Shown: positions 35,106 to 43,965, numbered from the stretch's first letter. The stretch: 64,000 nucleotides of DNA from JADGHX01 sp035760965 (GCA_035760965.1 DASTRY010000051.1:105815-169814), one strand, 5' to 3'. Program-made: numbers and translations. The notes: generated by a model from the sequence alone, not told the origin.

Positions 35106-36132
35106 AGAACGCGCGCCACTCCGCTTGATACGACATGCCGAGCGCCATGAGCCGGCCCAGCAGATCGTCATATGCAATGCCGGCAGCGCGCGCCGACTGC
35201 GCGAAGTCTTCATCGGCCTCGAGATTGGGATTGGCATTCGCTTCGAGCACATACACCTGTCCATCGGCGGTCACGCGGAAATCCATGCGAGCGCAGCCCG
35301 AGAGCCCGAGCACGCGATAGATGCGGCGCGAGAGCGTATCGAGTCGTGCGGTGACGGGCGCCGGCAGATCCTCGGCCGCACGCGTCGTGATCCCGTACTT
35401 GCTCTGATATTTCTTGTCCCACTTCACCTTGCGCGTGGCGATCGCGGGCAGCGATTCGGGGAGCGAGCCGAAGACCATCTCCCACACCGGCAACCGCGTG
35501 AGGCGCTCGTTCCCGAGGACGCCCACGTACAGCTCGCGCCCCTCGATGAATTCCTCGACCAGCGCATCCGATCCGACCTGCTCGTGCACGAACTGCACGC
35601 GCTCCTTCAGCCGCGCCGCATCCTCGACGACCGACGCCTGCGCGATGCCGAGCGAGGCATCTTCCACCGTCGATTTCACGAAGAGCGGGAAGCGCAGCTT
35701 GCGCGGCGCGCGGAACTTCACGCCTTTGCGGAACACCGCGAACTGCGGCGTCGGAATGCGATGGAACGCCAGCAGCTGCTTGGAGAGCGCCTTGTCGCGC
35801 GAGAGGAGCAAGCCGCGCGGATTGCAGCCGGTGTACGGCTGGCGCATGAGCTCGAGAAACGCGACGACGTGCTGGTCGTACGTGACGATGCCGTCGAATT
35901 CTTCGAGCAGGTTGAACGCGATGTCCGGCTTCCAGTCCGAGATGATGGTGCGCAGCTCGGTGAGACTATCGAGCACGCCGACGCAGCGAACCTCGTGGCC
36001 CATCTTGCGCAACGTGCTGGTCACGTCGTACTCGGTGCGCCACTCTTCGATTTCCTTGGCAGTGTGACCTTCCAGCGTCTCCGGCGGAATGAGGCTCGCA
36101 TGAACGACGACGAGCACCCGCAGCTTCTTCAT
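35098..36132 (-). CDS. D-alanine-D-alanine-ligase-like ATP-grasp enzyme
   Basis: A 344-aa ATP-grasp protein. The N-terminal preATP-grasp domain starts MKKLRVLVVVHASLIPPETL and includes the family segment PDIAFNLLEEFDGI. The ATP-grasp core has FVKSTVEDASLGIAQ (nucleotide-binding loop), LVEEFIEGRELYVGVLG and the metal-binding C-terminal block CARMDFRVTADGQVYVLEANANPN. It resembles Ddl but lacks an obvious Ddl partner set (murC, ftsQ) and probably ligates another amino or peptide substrate. It overlaps the upstream metallopeptidase by ATGA and the downstream CpeT-family gene by 8 nt. It is unlikely to be the cell's essential Ddl. Confidence 0.88.
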   Translation of the reverse strand: MKKLRVLVVVHASLIPPETLEGHTAKEIEEWRTEYDVTSTLRKMGHEVRCVGVLDSLTELRTIISDWKPDIAFNLLEEFDGIVTYDQHVVAFLELMRQPYTGCNPRGLLLSRDKALSKQLLAFHRIPTPQFAVFRKGVKFRAPRKLRFPLFVKSTVEDASLGIAQASVVEDAARLKERVQFVHEQVGSDALVEEFIEGRELYVGVLGNERLTRLPVWEMVFGSLPESLPAIATRKVKWDKKYQSKYGITTRAAEDLPAPVTARLDTLSRRIYRVLGLSGCARMDFRVTADGQVYVLEANANPNLEADEDFAQSARAAGIAYDDLLGRLMALGMSYQAEWRAFYG

Positions 36133-37217
36133 AGGGCGAGCTGCGGAGTCTCGCCCTGTCCGTACAGACGTGTCAGCCGCAGCAACATCCATTGCACGTG
36201 ACGCACGACGTGGCGCCGGTTGCCGCGTACGAACAGTTTGAGCGTCTCGCTGCGCTCGATCACCATGCGATGAATCTGTTGAACCGTGTAGAGCTCCACG
36301 CCCGCCTCGCGGGCGATACGTGCCAGTGTCCGCTGCTTGATTGCGCGCAGGAACGCGCAAGCGCGCGACGCCCGACGGCTCGGCCGCTCGACCGTGAAGA
36401 TTTTCTGCAGCAGGTCATCCGCCATGCCGCGCCGATACGACTGGTGGCGTGCGAGCTTGCGGCGATAGTAGTCCGCCAGAGTGGACGTGTTGGCGTCGAT
36501 GGGCTCGATGCGCGCCCGGCTGCGCACGGGCGGCGGCGTATCGCGCACGCTCGCCATGAGCTCGTCCACGAGGCACAGCTTGTGGAAGGCAGGCCAGCCC
36601 GCGTACGTGCGCCGCCAGTTCGAATTCGGTTTCAGCCAGACGGCAAACGTCTCGGCGAAATCCTCGGTCGGATGCGACTGCGCATACCACTCGCCGAGGT
36701 GATGCACGTAGCGCCGGCTGCCCGGCCGCGCGCGATAGCGGTGCGGATACGGCAGCGATGCCGGCCCGAACACCTCGCGCCAGACCTTGCGCCGGCGCAG
36801 CCGATAGGCGTTGTCGAGCGCGTGCCCGGCTTCATGGCGCAGGATGCGCATCATGCCGCGAGCGTTGCCGCCTTCCGCCTCGCGCATCATGCGCCGCTCC
36901 AGCCGCTCGAGCCGCGGGTGTGCCAGGTAGAACGGGATGGCGATGCCCGGCACGCCGTCCGGCGAGAACCATTCCTCCGAGAGCCACACGTGCGGGCGGA
37001 AGTGAATGCCGCGGTTTTCGAGCTCGGCGTACAGGCGCTTCACGCGGCGGCCGAGCGGTGAGCGCTCGAGCGACAGCTTCAGATCGCAGAAACGCAGCGC
37101 CAGCAGCTTCTCGTCCGAGAGCCGGGCCCAGGGTACCTTCGCGCGCGCGCGCTTCATCCGCGCGCGAGTGGCACGAGAGGACTTTGCACGGCCTGAAGTG
37201 CGCTGTGCGCTCGGCAT
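36129..37217 (-). CDS. Putative zinc-binding metallopeptidase
   Basis: A 362-aa protein with a basic N-terminus (residues 1-27 rich in Arg/Lys/Ala) and no signal peptide. The zinc motif is H128-E129-AG-H132 in MRILRHEAGHALDNA, and the conserved HPTEDFAETFAVWL block (182-195) supplies a likely third Glu ligand. The C-terminal third contains an HQSYRRGMADDLLQKIF segment and a very basic helix. Proteins of this type are found beside ATP-grasp ligases, and here the next gene overlaps by ATGA. The substrate is unknown; a peptide made or trimmed together with the ligase is inferred. CAGGAAAGTC occurs twice just upstream (37230-37252). Confidence 0.82.
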   Translation of the reverse strand: MPSAQRTSGRAKSSRATRARMKRARAKVPWARLSDEKLLALRFCDLKLSLERSPLGRRVKRLYAELENRGIHFRPHVWLSEEWFSPDGVPGIAIPFYLAHPRLERLERRMMREAEGGNARGMMRILRHEAGHALDNAYRLRRRKVWREVFGPASLPYPHRYRARPGSRRYVHHLGEWYAQSHPTEDFAETFAVWLKPNSNWRRTYAGWPAFHKLCLVDELMASVRDTPPPVRSRARIEPIDANTSTLADYYRRKLARHQSYRRGMADDLLQKIFTVERPSRRASRACAFLRAIKQRTLARIAREAGVELYTVQQIHRMVIERSETLKLFVRGNRRHVVRHVQWMLLRLTRLYGQGETPQLAL

Positions 37218-37229
37218 CGACGAACCCCG

Positions 37230-37252
37230 GACTTTCCTGCCTGACTTTCCTG
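37230..37252 (-). repeat. Direct repeat CAGGAAAGTC upstream of the zinc peptidase
   Basis: Two exact 10-bp copies (37230-37239 and 37243-37252), period 13 bp, lie 13-35 nt before the start codon. They include AGGAAAG and may serve as a protein-binding site or alternative ribosome docking sequence. Confidence 0.45.
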
Positions 37253-37260
37253 GCGGAAGA

Positions 37261-37278
37261 CGCGGGCTCGAGCCCGCG
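37261..37278. promoter_or_regulatory. Perfect 18-bp palindrome
   Basis: CGCGGGCTCGAGCCCGCG is self-complementary with no spacer, about 45 bp upstream of the zinc-peptidase start and 100 bp after the fusion gene's stop. It could be an operator, or a terminator stem for the upstream transcript; no U tract follows on either strand. Confidence 0.4.
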
Positions 37279-37376
37279 GTGTTCTAAGTAGTGACGCGGC
37301 GGAAGCTTACCGAACCCGGTCGGGCGTTGGCGAGGGTATACGGTCCGGTTTTGCGGCCCGGGAAACCGGTGAAATC

Positions 37377-39002
37377 TCAGCCGCCGAGCGACACCATGGC
37401 GTGCGCCAGCAAGCGATCGGCAAGGCCTTCGATCAGGTCTTGCCCGATCAGGCTGTTGCGCCAGGCCCCGGGGATGGCCCCTACCCCGTAGTGCGCCCCG
37501 GCGAGCTGGCCGTACACGGAGGCGGCCACGTCCGAGTTGGCCCCGAGGTTCGCGACGCGCAGCGCGCCGTCGCGGAAATTGTCGGTCGTGCGGAACGCCC
37601 ACAGCGCGGCCTCGAGCGCTTCGACGACGTTGCCCGCCAGCGGCGTCCCGGCGGCGCCGAGCTGCAGGGCATGGCGTGCGATCTCGGCGACGGTCGTGCG
37701 CAGGCTCGCCGCGTCGATGAGCTCGGGAGGCGGCGACAGCACCGCGTTCTTCGGCTTGCTCGCGAGCGCGCCGTAGAGCACGGCGGCGAAGAATCGGCAG
37801 GCCTCCACCGCCGTAGGCGACTGGCACGTCGTCCTTGCGGCGTCGCCCGCATTCGCCACGGCGTCGAGCGGCGTCGCGAAGAAGAACATCACGACGGGCG
37901 CGACCCGCGACAGCACCTCGGGGTCGAGCTGGGTGGGATCGTGCGAGCCGGAATAGAGCTGGCGCCGCCAGTTCGCCTGCGCGAGCGCGCGTGCGGTGCT
38001 GCCGGTGATCCCGACGCACTGCCCCGTCGAGCTGAGATAGCCCTGCTGTTGCCAGCGCGTGTACCGCTCGACTTGATCGCGGGGATCGAACGCCTCTTTC
38101 TCCGCCAGACTCTCCGCCAGACAGAGCGCCATCGCGGTGTCGTCGCTCCAGGCCCCGCGCGGTAGATCGAACGGGCCGCCGCCGAGCATGTCGCCGATCG
38201 GCGTGAACGTGCCGGGCTTGCGGTACTGCGTGGCTGCGGCGAGCGCATCGCCGACTGCGAGGCCGAACAGCGCGCCGAGAAAGCGATCGCGCAGATTGCG
38301 GGCGGCAGCGAGCGTTCCCGTGTCGAGCAGCGGATCGCGCGCCGGCTCCTCCGGCAAGAGCGCGGGCGCGGCCTGTTGCGGCTCCTTCGCCTTGCGGGGC
38401 GCCGCCGCGGCGCGTGTCGCCCCGGGCTTTGCGGCCACACGCGAGCGCAGGAGCGATTCGACCTGCGCCGTCCAACCCAGCACGAACCGCGTCTGATCGT
38501 CCGTTTCCGGGACGTGCGGCCACGCGGCTGCGCGCGCGCTCTGCTGCCACATGCGATTCAGCTCTTCGAGCGCGTCGTCCGGCGAGAGGCCCTGCTCGAT
38601 CAGAAAACACGCGATGACCGTGCCCGTGCGGCCGATCCCCGCGCGACAGTGCACGTAGGCCGTCTGCCCCGAGCGCACGGCGTAGTCGAGACTCGCCTGG
38701 ATGTCGAGCATGTGCTCGCGGCGCGCGGGCACGGCGTGATCCTTGATCGGCTTGCGGATGTACTCCACCGACATCGGCAGATCCATGTCGTACGACGGCA
38801 GCTCGTCCGGCATGGTGAGATCGATGAAGCACGTCACGCCGACGTCCAGCAGCTTCTGCAGCCGCTTTTGGGTTTCTTCGCGTGTGCCGCCGCCCGGATG
38901 CTCGCCCGCGAGCAGCTTGCCGGGAATCACCCAGTACGCATTCGGAAAGGGCAGCGGCGGAAGCGCAGGCGTGCGCGTCCCCGTGGAGCCGGGATCAGAC
39001 AT
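37377..39002 (-). CDS. Dual-specificity phosphatase / ADP-ribosylglycohydrolase fusion
   Basis: A 541-aa cytosolic two-domain protein. The N-terminal domain (about 20-185) is a dual-specificity phosphatase: P-loop H118-C119-RAGIGR-T-G with nucleophile Cys119 and Arg125, and a candidate general acid Asp88. A Pro/Ala/Lys-rich linker (190-230) follows. The C-terminal domain (238-541) is DraG-like: FLGALFGLAVGDAL, metal-site SDDT (286-289), and GANSDVAAS (487-495) where most family members have a GGDxDT motif. Thus one conserved Asp is replaced by Asn489 and the Thr by Val492. The ATG at 39000-39002 overlaps the ttcA stop by 8 nt. It may reverse ADP-ribosylation and dephosphorylate related substrates. 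Confidence 0.9.
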   Translation of the reverse strand: MSDPGSTGTRTPALPPLPFPNAYWVIPGKLLAGEHPGGGTREETQKRLQKLLDVGVTCFIDLTMPDELPSYDMDLPMSVEYIRKPIKDHAVPARREHMLDIQASLDYAVRSGQTAYVHCRAGIGRTGTVIACFLIEQGLSPDDALEELNRMWQQSARAAAWPHVPETDDQTRFVLGWTAQVESLLRSRVAAKPGATRAAAAPRKAKEPQQAAPALLPEEPARDPLLDTGTLAAARNLRDRFLGALFGLAVGDALAAATQYRKPGTFTPIGDMLGGGPFDLPRGAWSDDTAMALCLAESLAEKEAFDPRDQVERYTRWQQQGYLSSTGQCVGITGSTARALAQANWRRQLYSGSHDPTQLDPEVLSRVAPVVMFFFATPLDAVANAGDAARTTCQSPTAVEACRFFAAVLYGALASKPKNAVLSPPPELIDAASLRTTVAEIARHALQLGAAGTPLAGNVVEALEAALWAFRTTDNFRDGALRVANLGANSDVAASVYGQLAGAHYGVGAIPGAWRNSLIGQDLIEGLADRLLAHAMVSLGG

Positions 39003-39852
39003 CGGACTCGGTCGATCCCGAATCGCTCGCGGATGCCGGCGCGGCAAACGCCGCACGCAGCTGCTCGAGGCCTGCGAAATCGAAGTGGCGCGGATCGGCG
39101 AGATGCTCGACCTCGACGCGGCGAATGGCCGAGAAGATCGACTCGGTGCGCCCGGGAAACTGCCGCTCCCATTCGGCCAGCATCTTTTTCACGGCGACCC
39201 GCTGCATGTTCTGCTGCGAGCCGCACAGGTTGCACGGAATGATCGGGAATTCGCGGCCGCGCGCATAGCGCGCGATGTCGCGCTCCGGCACGTACGCGAG
39301 CGGCCGGATCACGATGTGCCGCCCGTCCTCGGAGACGAGCTTCGGCGCCATCGCCTTCAGGCGCCCGCCGAAGAACATGTTGAGGAACAGCGTCTCGACG
39401 ATGTCGTCGCGATGATGGCCGAGCGCGATCTTGGTGATGCCGTTCTCGGCCGCGAACCGGTAGAGCGCGCCGCGCCGCAGGCGCGAGCAGAGGCCGCACA
39501 TCGTGCGCCCTTCGGGGATCACCCGCTTCACGACGCTGTACGTGTCCTGCGTGATGATCTTGTAGGGCACGCCGAGCGCTTCGAGGTAATCCGGCAGCAC
39601 GTGCTCGGGGAATCCGGGCTGCTTCTGATCGAGATTCACCGCGAGCAGCTCGAAGCGCACCGGGGCGCTCCGCTGCAGCGAGAGCAGGATGTCGAGCAGC
39701 GTGTACGAATCCTTGCCGCCGGAGAGGCAGACCATCACGCGATCGCCCTCGGCGATCATCGCGAAGTCCTCGATCGCCTTGCCGACGAGCCCGCGCAGGT
39801 GAGCCTGCCGCTTCTGCAAGGTGCGCGAGGGTTTCAGGACGACTGCGTTCAT
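38995..39852 (-). CDS. ttcA: tRNA 2-thiocytidine(32) synthetase TtcA
   Basis: TtcA thiolates cytidine 32 in certain tRNAs using ATP and an iron-sulfur cluster. The 285-aa protein has the PP-loop S44-GGKD-S49 and cluster cysteines C119, C122 and C210 (CGLC and CNLC). The block GHHRDDIVETLFLNMFFGG is typical. TACAAT at 39862-39867 ends 9 nt before the ATG and no Shine-Dalgarno lies between, so the mRNA may be nearly leaderless. The downstream fusion gene overlaps its stop by 8 nt, so the two are translationally coupled; a functional tie between tRNA thiolation and ADP-ribose chemistry is not known. Confidence 0.96.
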   Translation of the reverse strand: MNAVVLKPSRTLQKRQAHLRGLVGKAIEDFAMIAEGDRVMVCLSGGKDSYTLLDILLSLQRSAPVRFELLAVNLDQKQPGFPEHVLPDYLEALGVPYKIITQDTYSVVKRVIPEGRTMCGLCSRLRRGALYRFAAENGITKIALGHHRDDIVETLFLNMFFGGRLKAMAPKLVSEDGRHIVIRPLAYVPERDIARYARGREFPIIPCNLCGSQQNMQRVAVKKMLAEWERQFPGRTESIFSAIRRVEVEHLADPRHFDFAGLEQLRAAFAAPASASDSGSTESDV

Positions 39853-39912
39853 GCGCCCGCGATTGTAGCGGGCCTCATGCCCGCAGTCGGGACCCGAAGC
39901 AGCGACGGACCC

Positions 39913-41451
39913 TCAAGCGGCCGCGCTGCTGGCCGGTGCGGGCGCCGTCTGCGGCGTCCCCTCGAGGTACTTCGATTCGACGTAACGCACGAAGCTCGCC
40001 GCGGAGAGCGGCTTGCCGGTGGCGCACTTCATCAGCTCGTTCACCGTGACCTTTGCGCCAAGACCGTGCACGTTCGTGCGCAGCCAGCCGAACAGGCCGC
40101 CGAACTCGCCGCGCGCGATCTGCTCTTCGAGGCCCGGCACCTCCCCTCGCAGACTCTCGTAGAGCTGAGCCGCGATGACCGCGCCCAGCGCGTACGAGGG
40201 GAAGTAGCCGAACGAGCCGACGGCCCAGTGGATGTCCTGCAGGCAGCCCTCGACGTCGTTCGCCGGCGCAATGCCGAGGCGCTGCTCGATGAGGGCGTTC
40301 CACGCGGCCGGCAGGTCTTTCACGGCCAGCTCGCCGCTCAACATCTGCTTCTCGAGCTCGTAGCGGACCATGATGTGCACGGGATACGTGAGCTCATCCG
40401 CGTCCACGCGAATGAGGCCGCGCCGCACGCGCGTGAGGTGTGCGTAGAGATTCTCGACCTCCCACTCGGGACCGCTGACGCCGAAGTGCTTCTCGAGCAG
40501 CGGCTTCAGGTAGCGCATGAACGCGCGGCTGCGGCAGATGATCATTTCGAGGAGGAGCGACTGGCTCTCCTCGAGCGCCATGCCGCGATCGCGGCCGACC
40601 GGCTGGTCGCGCCAGTCCTGCGGCAGACCCAGGTCGTACATCGCGTGGCCGGTCTCGTGGAGCGCTCCGAGCAGGCCCGAGAAGAGATCCGCGGGATCGA
40701 AGCGCGTCGTGACGCGGATGTCCCCGGGCACGCCTTCGGTGAAGGGGTGCTCGCTCTCATCGAGGCGGCCGCGGTCGAACGGGAATCCGATCGCCTTCAT
40801 GATCTCGACGGCGAGCGCGCGCTGCTTGCCGTTCGGAAACTTGCCGGTCAGCGGCAGCACCTTGCGCGATTCCTGCAGCGCGATCGTTTCGCGGATCAGC
40901 GTCGGCAGGCGGCGCGAGAGCGCCTTGAACACCGCGTCGATATCGGCCGTGCTGATGCCCGGGCTGAACTCGTCGACGAGCGCATCGTAGGGCGCGAGGT
41001 TCAGCGCCTGGCCGAGCAGGACGGACTTGTCGCGAACGAGGTGGACCACCTCTTCGAGGTGCGGCGCGAAGAGCTCGAACTTACCCTGGCGGCGTGCTTC
41101 GAGCCACTGCGCCTCGGCCTTGGAGGTCGCCTTGGCGAGGCGGGACACGAGTGATGCGGGAGTGGCGATGGCGTGGTCGCGCTGGCGGCGCATCTCGCGG
41201 AGGTTGGCGATCTGCCAATCCGCGAGGCCCTGTGTGTTGGCCTGCGCGCGGTCGAGCAGGCGCGTGATCCGCGGCGCGGTGAGCAGCGCGTGGTGCTCGG
41301 TCTCGAGCGCGGCGAGCTGGTCTCCACGCACGTCGGCACTGCCGCGCGGCATCATGACCGCGGCATCCCAGCGGAGCAGCGAGAGCGCGCCACGGAACGC
41401 GTGGAGACGCCGGAACTCCTGCTCGAGCTGTTTATAAGTCGAGGCTGACAT
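39913..41451 (-). CDS. M32 family carboxypeptidase (Taq type)
   Basis: A 512-aa zinc metallocarboxypeptidase. The zinc motif is H265-E266-TG-H269 in GALHETGHAMYD, and the third ligand is in the MALEESQS block (about Glu295). Other family blocks are DIRVTTRFDPADLFSGLLG, YVVRYELEK-like VRYELEKQML and SFGYFPSYALGAVIAAQL. No signal peptide, so it acts in the cytosol on peptide C-termini. ATG 41451 is preferred; a GTG at 41463 is possible. The divergent/upstream region to 41755 is empty. Confidence 0.95.
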   Translation of the reverse strand: MSASTYKQLEQEFRRLHAFRGALSLLRWDAAVMMPRGSADVRGDQLAALETEHHALLTAPRITRLLDRAQANTQGLADWQIANLREMRRQRDHAIATPASLVSRLAKATSKAEAQWLEARRQGKFELFAPHLEEVVHLVRDKSVLLGQALNLAPYDALVDEFSPGISTADIDAVFKALSRRLPTLIRETIALQESRKVLPLTGKFPNGKQRALAVEIMKAIGFPFDRGRLDESEHPFTEGVPGDIRVTTRFDPADLFSGLLGALHETGHAMYDLGLPQDWRDQPVGRDRGMALEESQSLLLEMIICRSRAFMRYLKPLLEKHFGVSGPEWEVENLYAHLTRVRRGLIRVDADELTYPVHIMVRYELEKQMLSGELAVKDLPAAWNALIEQRLGIAPANDVEGCLQDIHWAVGSFGYFPSYALGAVIAAQLYESLRGEVPGLEEQIARGEFGGLFGWLRTNVHGLGAKVTVNELMKCATGKPLSAASFVRYVESKYLEGTPQTAPAPASSAAA

Positions 41452-41463
41452 GACGATAGACAC

Positions 41464-41755
41464 CTGATTTCGTTTCGGCCCCGCCTGTCGTGCGGCACCG
41501 AAGAGGGACGGTGGGCGCGGGTTCGAAGGCGGGGAAGTGGGCGCTAGTCTACCAGCGCGGCGTGGTCCGGCAGGCCTCGGACGAGGTCGAATCGTTCAGA
41601 ATCAACAGCTTAGGCTCTTGATAACGGGTTGACACGGTCGCGCCCGAGCCCCGAGTTCGGGGGGTTCGGCCGAGGGCCGAGGTCGTAGCGAACGCACCGC
41701 TCGCGGGCACCCATGGCGTGGGAATCGGGCTCGAGGCGGGCCGCGCCGGCGGGGT
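41464..41755. other. 292-bp gap upstream of the M32 gene
   Basis: No gene seen. It carries a minus-strand TAGACT hexamer (41546-41551), about 95 nt before the M32 start, that could be its -10 box, and a small CCCCGA-GT-TCGGGG inverted repeat (about 41649-41662) that may be a terminator stem for the RND adaptor gene. Nothing resembling an RND pump gene is present here. Confidence 0.4.
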
Positions 41756-42961
41756 TCAGCGACGCGCTTCTTCGGGTTGGGGCGCCTGTTCGCGAGCGAG
41801 CTCGCGGACGGGGCCACCCTCGCGCACTTTCTGCGTCCCTTCGACGATCACGCGCTCGCCCGGCGCGAGACCGGCGACGACTTCCACCCGTCCGGGCTCG
41901 CGCCGACCGATGCGCACCTCGCGTCGGATCGCGCGCCCGTCTTCGACGACGTATAGGAACTGGCGGCTCTGCTCCGGCATGAGAGCCGCCTCGGGGATCA
42001 TGATCGCGTCGCGCGCATCGGGCGCAACGCGCACGTTCAGAAACATGCCGGGCTTCAGCTTCCCGTCCGGATTGGGCACGACCGCGCGCACCGTCACCGA
42101 GCGGGACACGGGGTCGACGCGCGAATCGACGCCCGCGATCGTCCCCTCGAACTCGCGATCGGGGAAAGCGGCGGAGAGCGCGTAAACCTTCAACCCCTCG
42201 CGCAGCACGGAGAGGAAGTTCTCCGGGACGGCGAAGTCCACCTTGATGAGGCTCGAGTCGTCGAGCGTCGCGATGGTCGTGCCGGGGTTCACGAGAGTGC
42301 CGACGCTGACCCGCCGCAGGCCGACGCGTCCCGCGAACGGCGCCCGGATGACCGTGTCGTCGAGTCGCGAGCGCGCGGCGTCGACGCGCGCCTCGTTGGT
42401 CTTGAGGGTCGCTTCGAGCTGCTCGAACTGCGCGTCGGAGATGACCTTGGTTGCGAGCAGCTCGCGGCTGCGCTTCACCTGGCTCGCGCTGTCGGCACGG
42501 GCCGCCTCGGCGGCTGCGAGGTCCGCGCGGGCCTGAGCCGAATCGAGCTCGACGAGCACCTGTCCTTTCTGCACCCGCTCGCCGTCGCGAAAGCGCACGG
42601 CGGCGACGATGTTGGACGCCTTGGACGTCACCTCCACGGCCTCGTTGGCGCGCGCGGTTCCCAGCGCCGTGAGTGGCGAGGTCACGCGCTCCGTTCGGGC
42701 TTCTGCGGTGATCACCGCGACGGCGGCGCCGCGAGCGGGCGCAGCCGGTTGGCTCGCCATGGCAGAACCCGGGCCGGCGCCTCCACCGCTATGCGTGCCG
42801 CTCGTCCGCGCATCCGTGGCCGCGGATCGCGCGTCGCGAGTGGCCTGGAGCTGATCGGGCTCGGCGGGTTGGCGCTCGCGCGTGACATACACGCCCCAGC
42901 CCACAGCGAGCAGAGCGACCGCGAGACTGACGAGCGTGACGATGTTGCGTGAATCGGCCAT
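41756..42961 (-). CDS. RND efflux periplasmic adaptor subunit (membrane fusion protein)
   Basis: A 401-aa HlyD/AcrA-type adaptor. An uncleaved N-terminal membrane segment (about 9-26) is followed by a Gly/Ser/Ala-rich linker and a beta-barrel/lipoyl/hairpin core: FRDGERVQKGQVLVELDSAQ (lipoyl half), a coiled hairpin with SQVKRSRELLATK, then DTVIRAPFAGRVGLRRVSVG (second lipoyl half) and KLKPGMFLNVRV. Such proteins bridge an inner-membrane RND pump and an outer-membrane channel. No pump or TolC-like gene is adjacent on either side in the window, so it either serves a distant pump or is an orphan. The sequence resembles MexH/MdtA-type adaptors in the barrel region. Confidence 0.93.
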   Translation of the reverse strand: MADSRNIVTLVSLAVALLAVGWGVYVTRERQPAEPDQLQATRDARSAATDARTSGTHSGGGAGPGSAMASQPAAPARGAAVAVITAEARTERVTSPLTALGTARANEAVEVTSKASNIVAAVRFRDGERVQKGQVLVELDSAQARADLAAAEAARADSASQVKRSRELLATKVISDAQFEQLEATLKTNEARVDAARSRLDDTVIRAPFAGRVGLRRVSVGTLVNPGTTIATLDDSSLIKVDFAVPENFLSVLREGLKVYALSAAFPDREFEGTIAGVDSRVDPVSRSVTVRAVVPNPDGKLKPGMFLNVRVAPDARDAIMIPEAALMPEQSRQFLYVVEDGRAIRREVRIGRREPGRVEVVAGLAPGERVIVEGTQKVREGGPVRELAREQAPQPEEARR

Positions 42962-43053
42962 GCGAGCGGTGCGCCGCTGAGTTGCCGATCGAGTATCGCA
43001 TCGCTATGAGACAAAAAGAAAACTCGGCGCCGGCGCACGCCCATCGGCGGGAT

Positions 43054-43965
43054 TCATCTCTGGGCGCCGGCGCGCCGCGACTCGCCCTGCACGGCGCCGC
43101 CCGGCTCCCGATGTCTCGACATCGATTCCCACGCGAGCATGGCGCGCTTGCGATCCTCGCCCCAGCGGTAGCCGCCGAGTCCCCCGCTCTTGCGCAGCAC
43201 GTGATGGCACGGAATGAGATAGCCCACCGGATTCGCACCTACCGCCGAGCCCACCGCGCGAACTGCGCCGGCCGCGCCGATCTCCTGGGCGATCTCGCTG
43301 TAGCTGGTCGCATCCTTCGCGCCGAGACGCAGCAGCGCCTGCCATACCTTCAACTGAAAGTTCGTGCCGGCGATGTTCACGCGCAGCGGCCCCGCACGGC
43401 CATCGCGAGTGCTCCAGATTCGAGCCGCAAGCGAGCGTGCCACCTCATCGTCACGCTCGAACCGGGCACGAGGCGCAGTGGCCTGCAACTCCGCGAACGC
43501 GGCCGCTTCGGCCTCCGGCTCGACGAACGCGAGGTGCGACAGGCCGCGCGGCGTTTCCGCGATGATGGCGCGACCGAACGGCGTATTGCTGAAGCCGTAC
43601 CGAATGGTGGTCCCGAGTCCCTGCGCTTTGATCTCGCCCGGCGTCATGGCATCCACGGTCACGACGAGATCGTGCAGGCGGCCCGGCCCCGAGAGCCCGA
43701 CCGCCAACGCAGCGTCCAGCACGGAGGCCTGCGCCGCGAGCGCATCGCGCGCGGCGGCGCCGGTCACGGCCGTCAGGTACTGCTTGGGCGTGACGCCGGC
43801 CCAGCGGCGGAACAGGCGGTTGAAGTGGAATTCGGAGAGGTTCGCGTGCGCCGCCACGTCCTCGAGGCGAGGCTGCTCGCGGAAGTGCTCGTCGATGTAG
43901 CGGATCGCTCGCGCGATGCGCGCGAAGTCGCGGCTGTCTACGAAGCTGTCGGGTTGCGTGTTCAT
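43054..43965 (-). CDS. Ada-like protein: AraC-type domain fused to O6-alkylguanine-DNA alkyltransferase
   Basis: A 303-aa fusion of an AraC-family DNA-binding domain (about 15-110, two helix-turn-helix segments, LEDVAAHANLSEFHFNRLFRRW) and a methyltransferase domain (about 195-285). The alkyl-accepting Cys253 is in I251-P-C-H-H-V and the helix-turn-helix is SYSEIAQEIG. The N-terminal zinc-binding Ada domain that senses methylphosphotriesters is absent, so autoregulation by methyl transfer to Cys38/69-type residues is not expected here. The PCHHV motif differs from the usual PCHRV by His for Arg. The start is at ATG 43965; a longer frame to 44028 has weaker support. Confidence 0.92.
   Translation of the reverse strand: MNTQPDSFVDSRDFARIARAIRYIDEHFREQPRLEDVAAHANLSEFHFNRLFRRWAGVTPKQYLTAVTGAAARDALAAQASVLDAALAVGLSGPGRLHDLVVTVDAMTPGEIKAQGLGTTIRYGFSNTPFGRAIIAETPRGLSHLAFVEPEAEAAAFAELQATAPRARFERDDEVARSLAARIWSTRDGRAGPLRVNIAGTNFQLKVWQALLRLGAKDATSYSEIAQEIGAAGAVRAVGSAVGANPVGYLIPCHHVLRKSGGLGGYRWGEDRKRAMLAWESMSRHREPGGAVQGESRRAGAQR

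Noticed and set aside
38743..41154. An 803-aa open frame on the plus strand
   Set aside because: Antisense to ttcA, the fusion gene and M32 carboxypeptidase; no recognisable domain or ribosome binding site.
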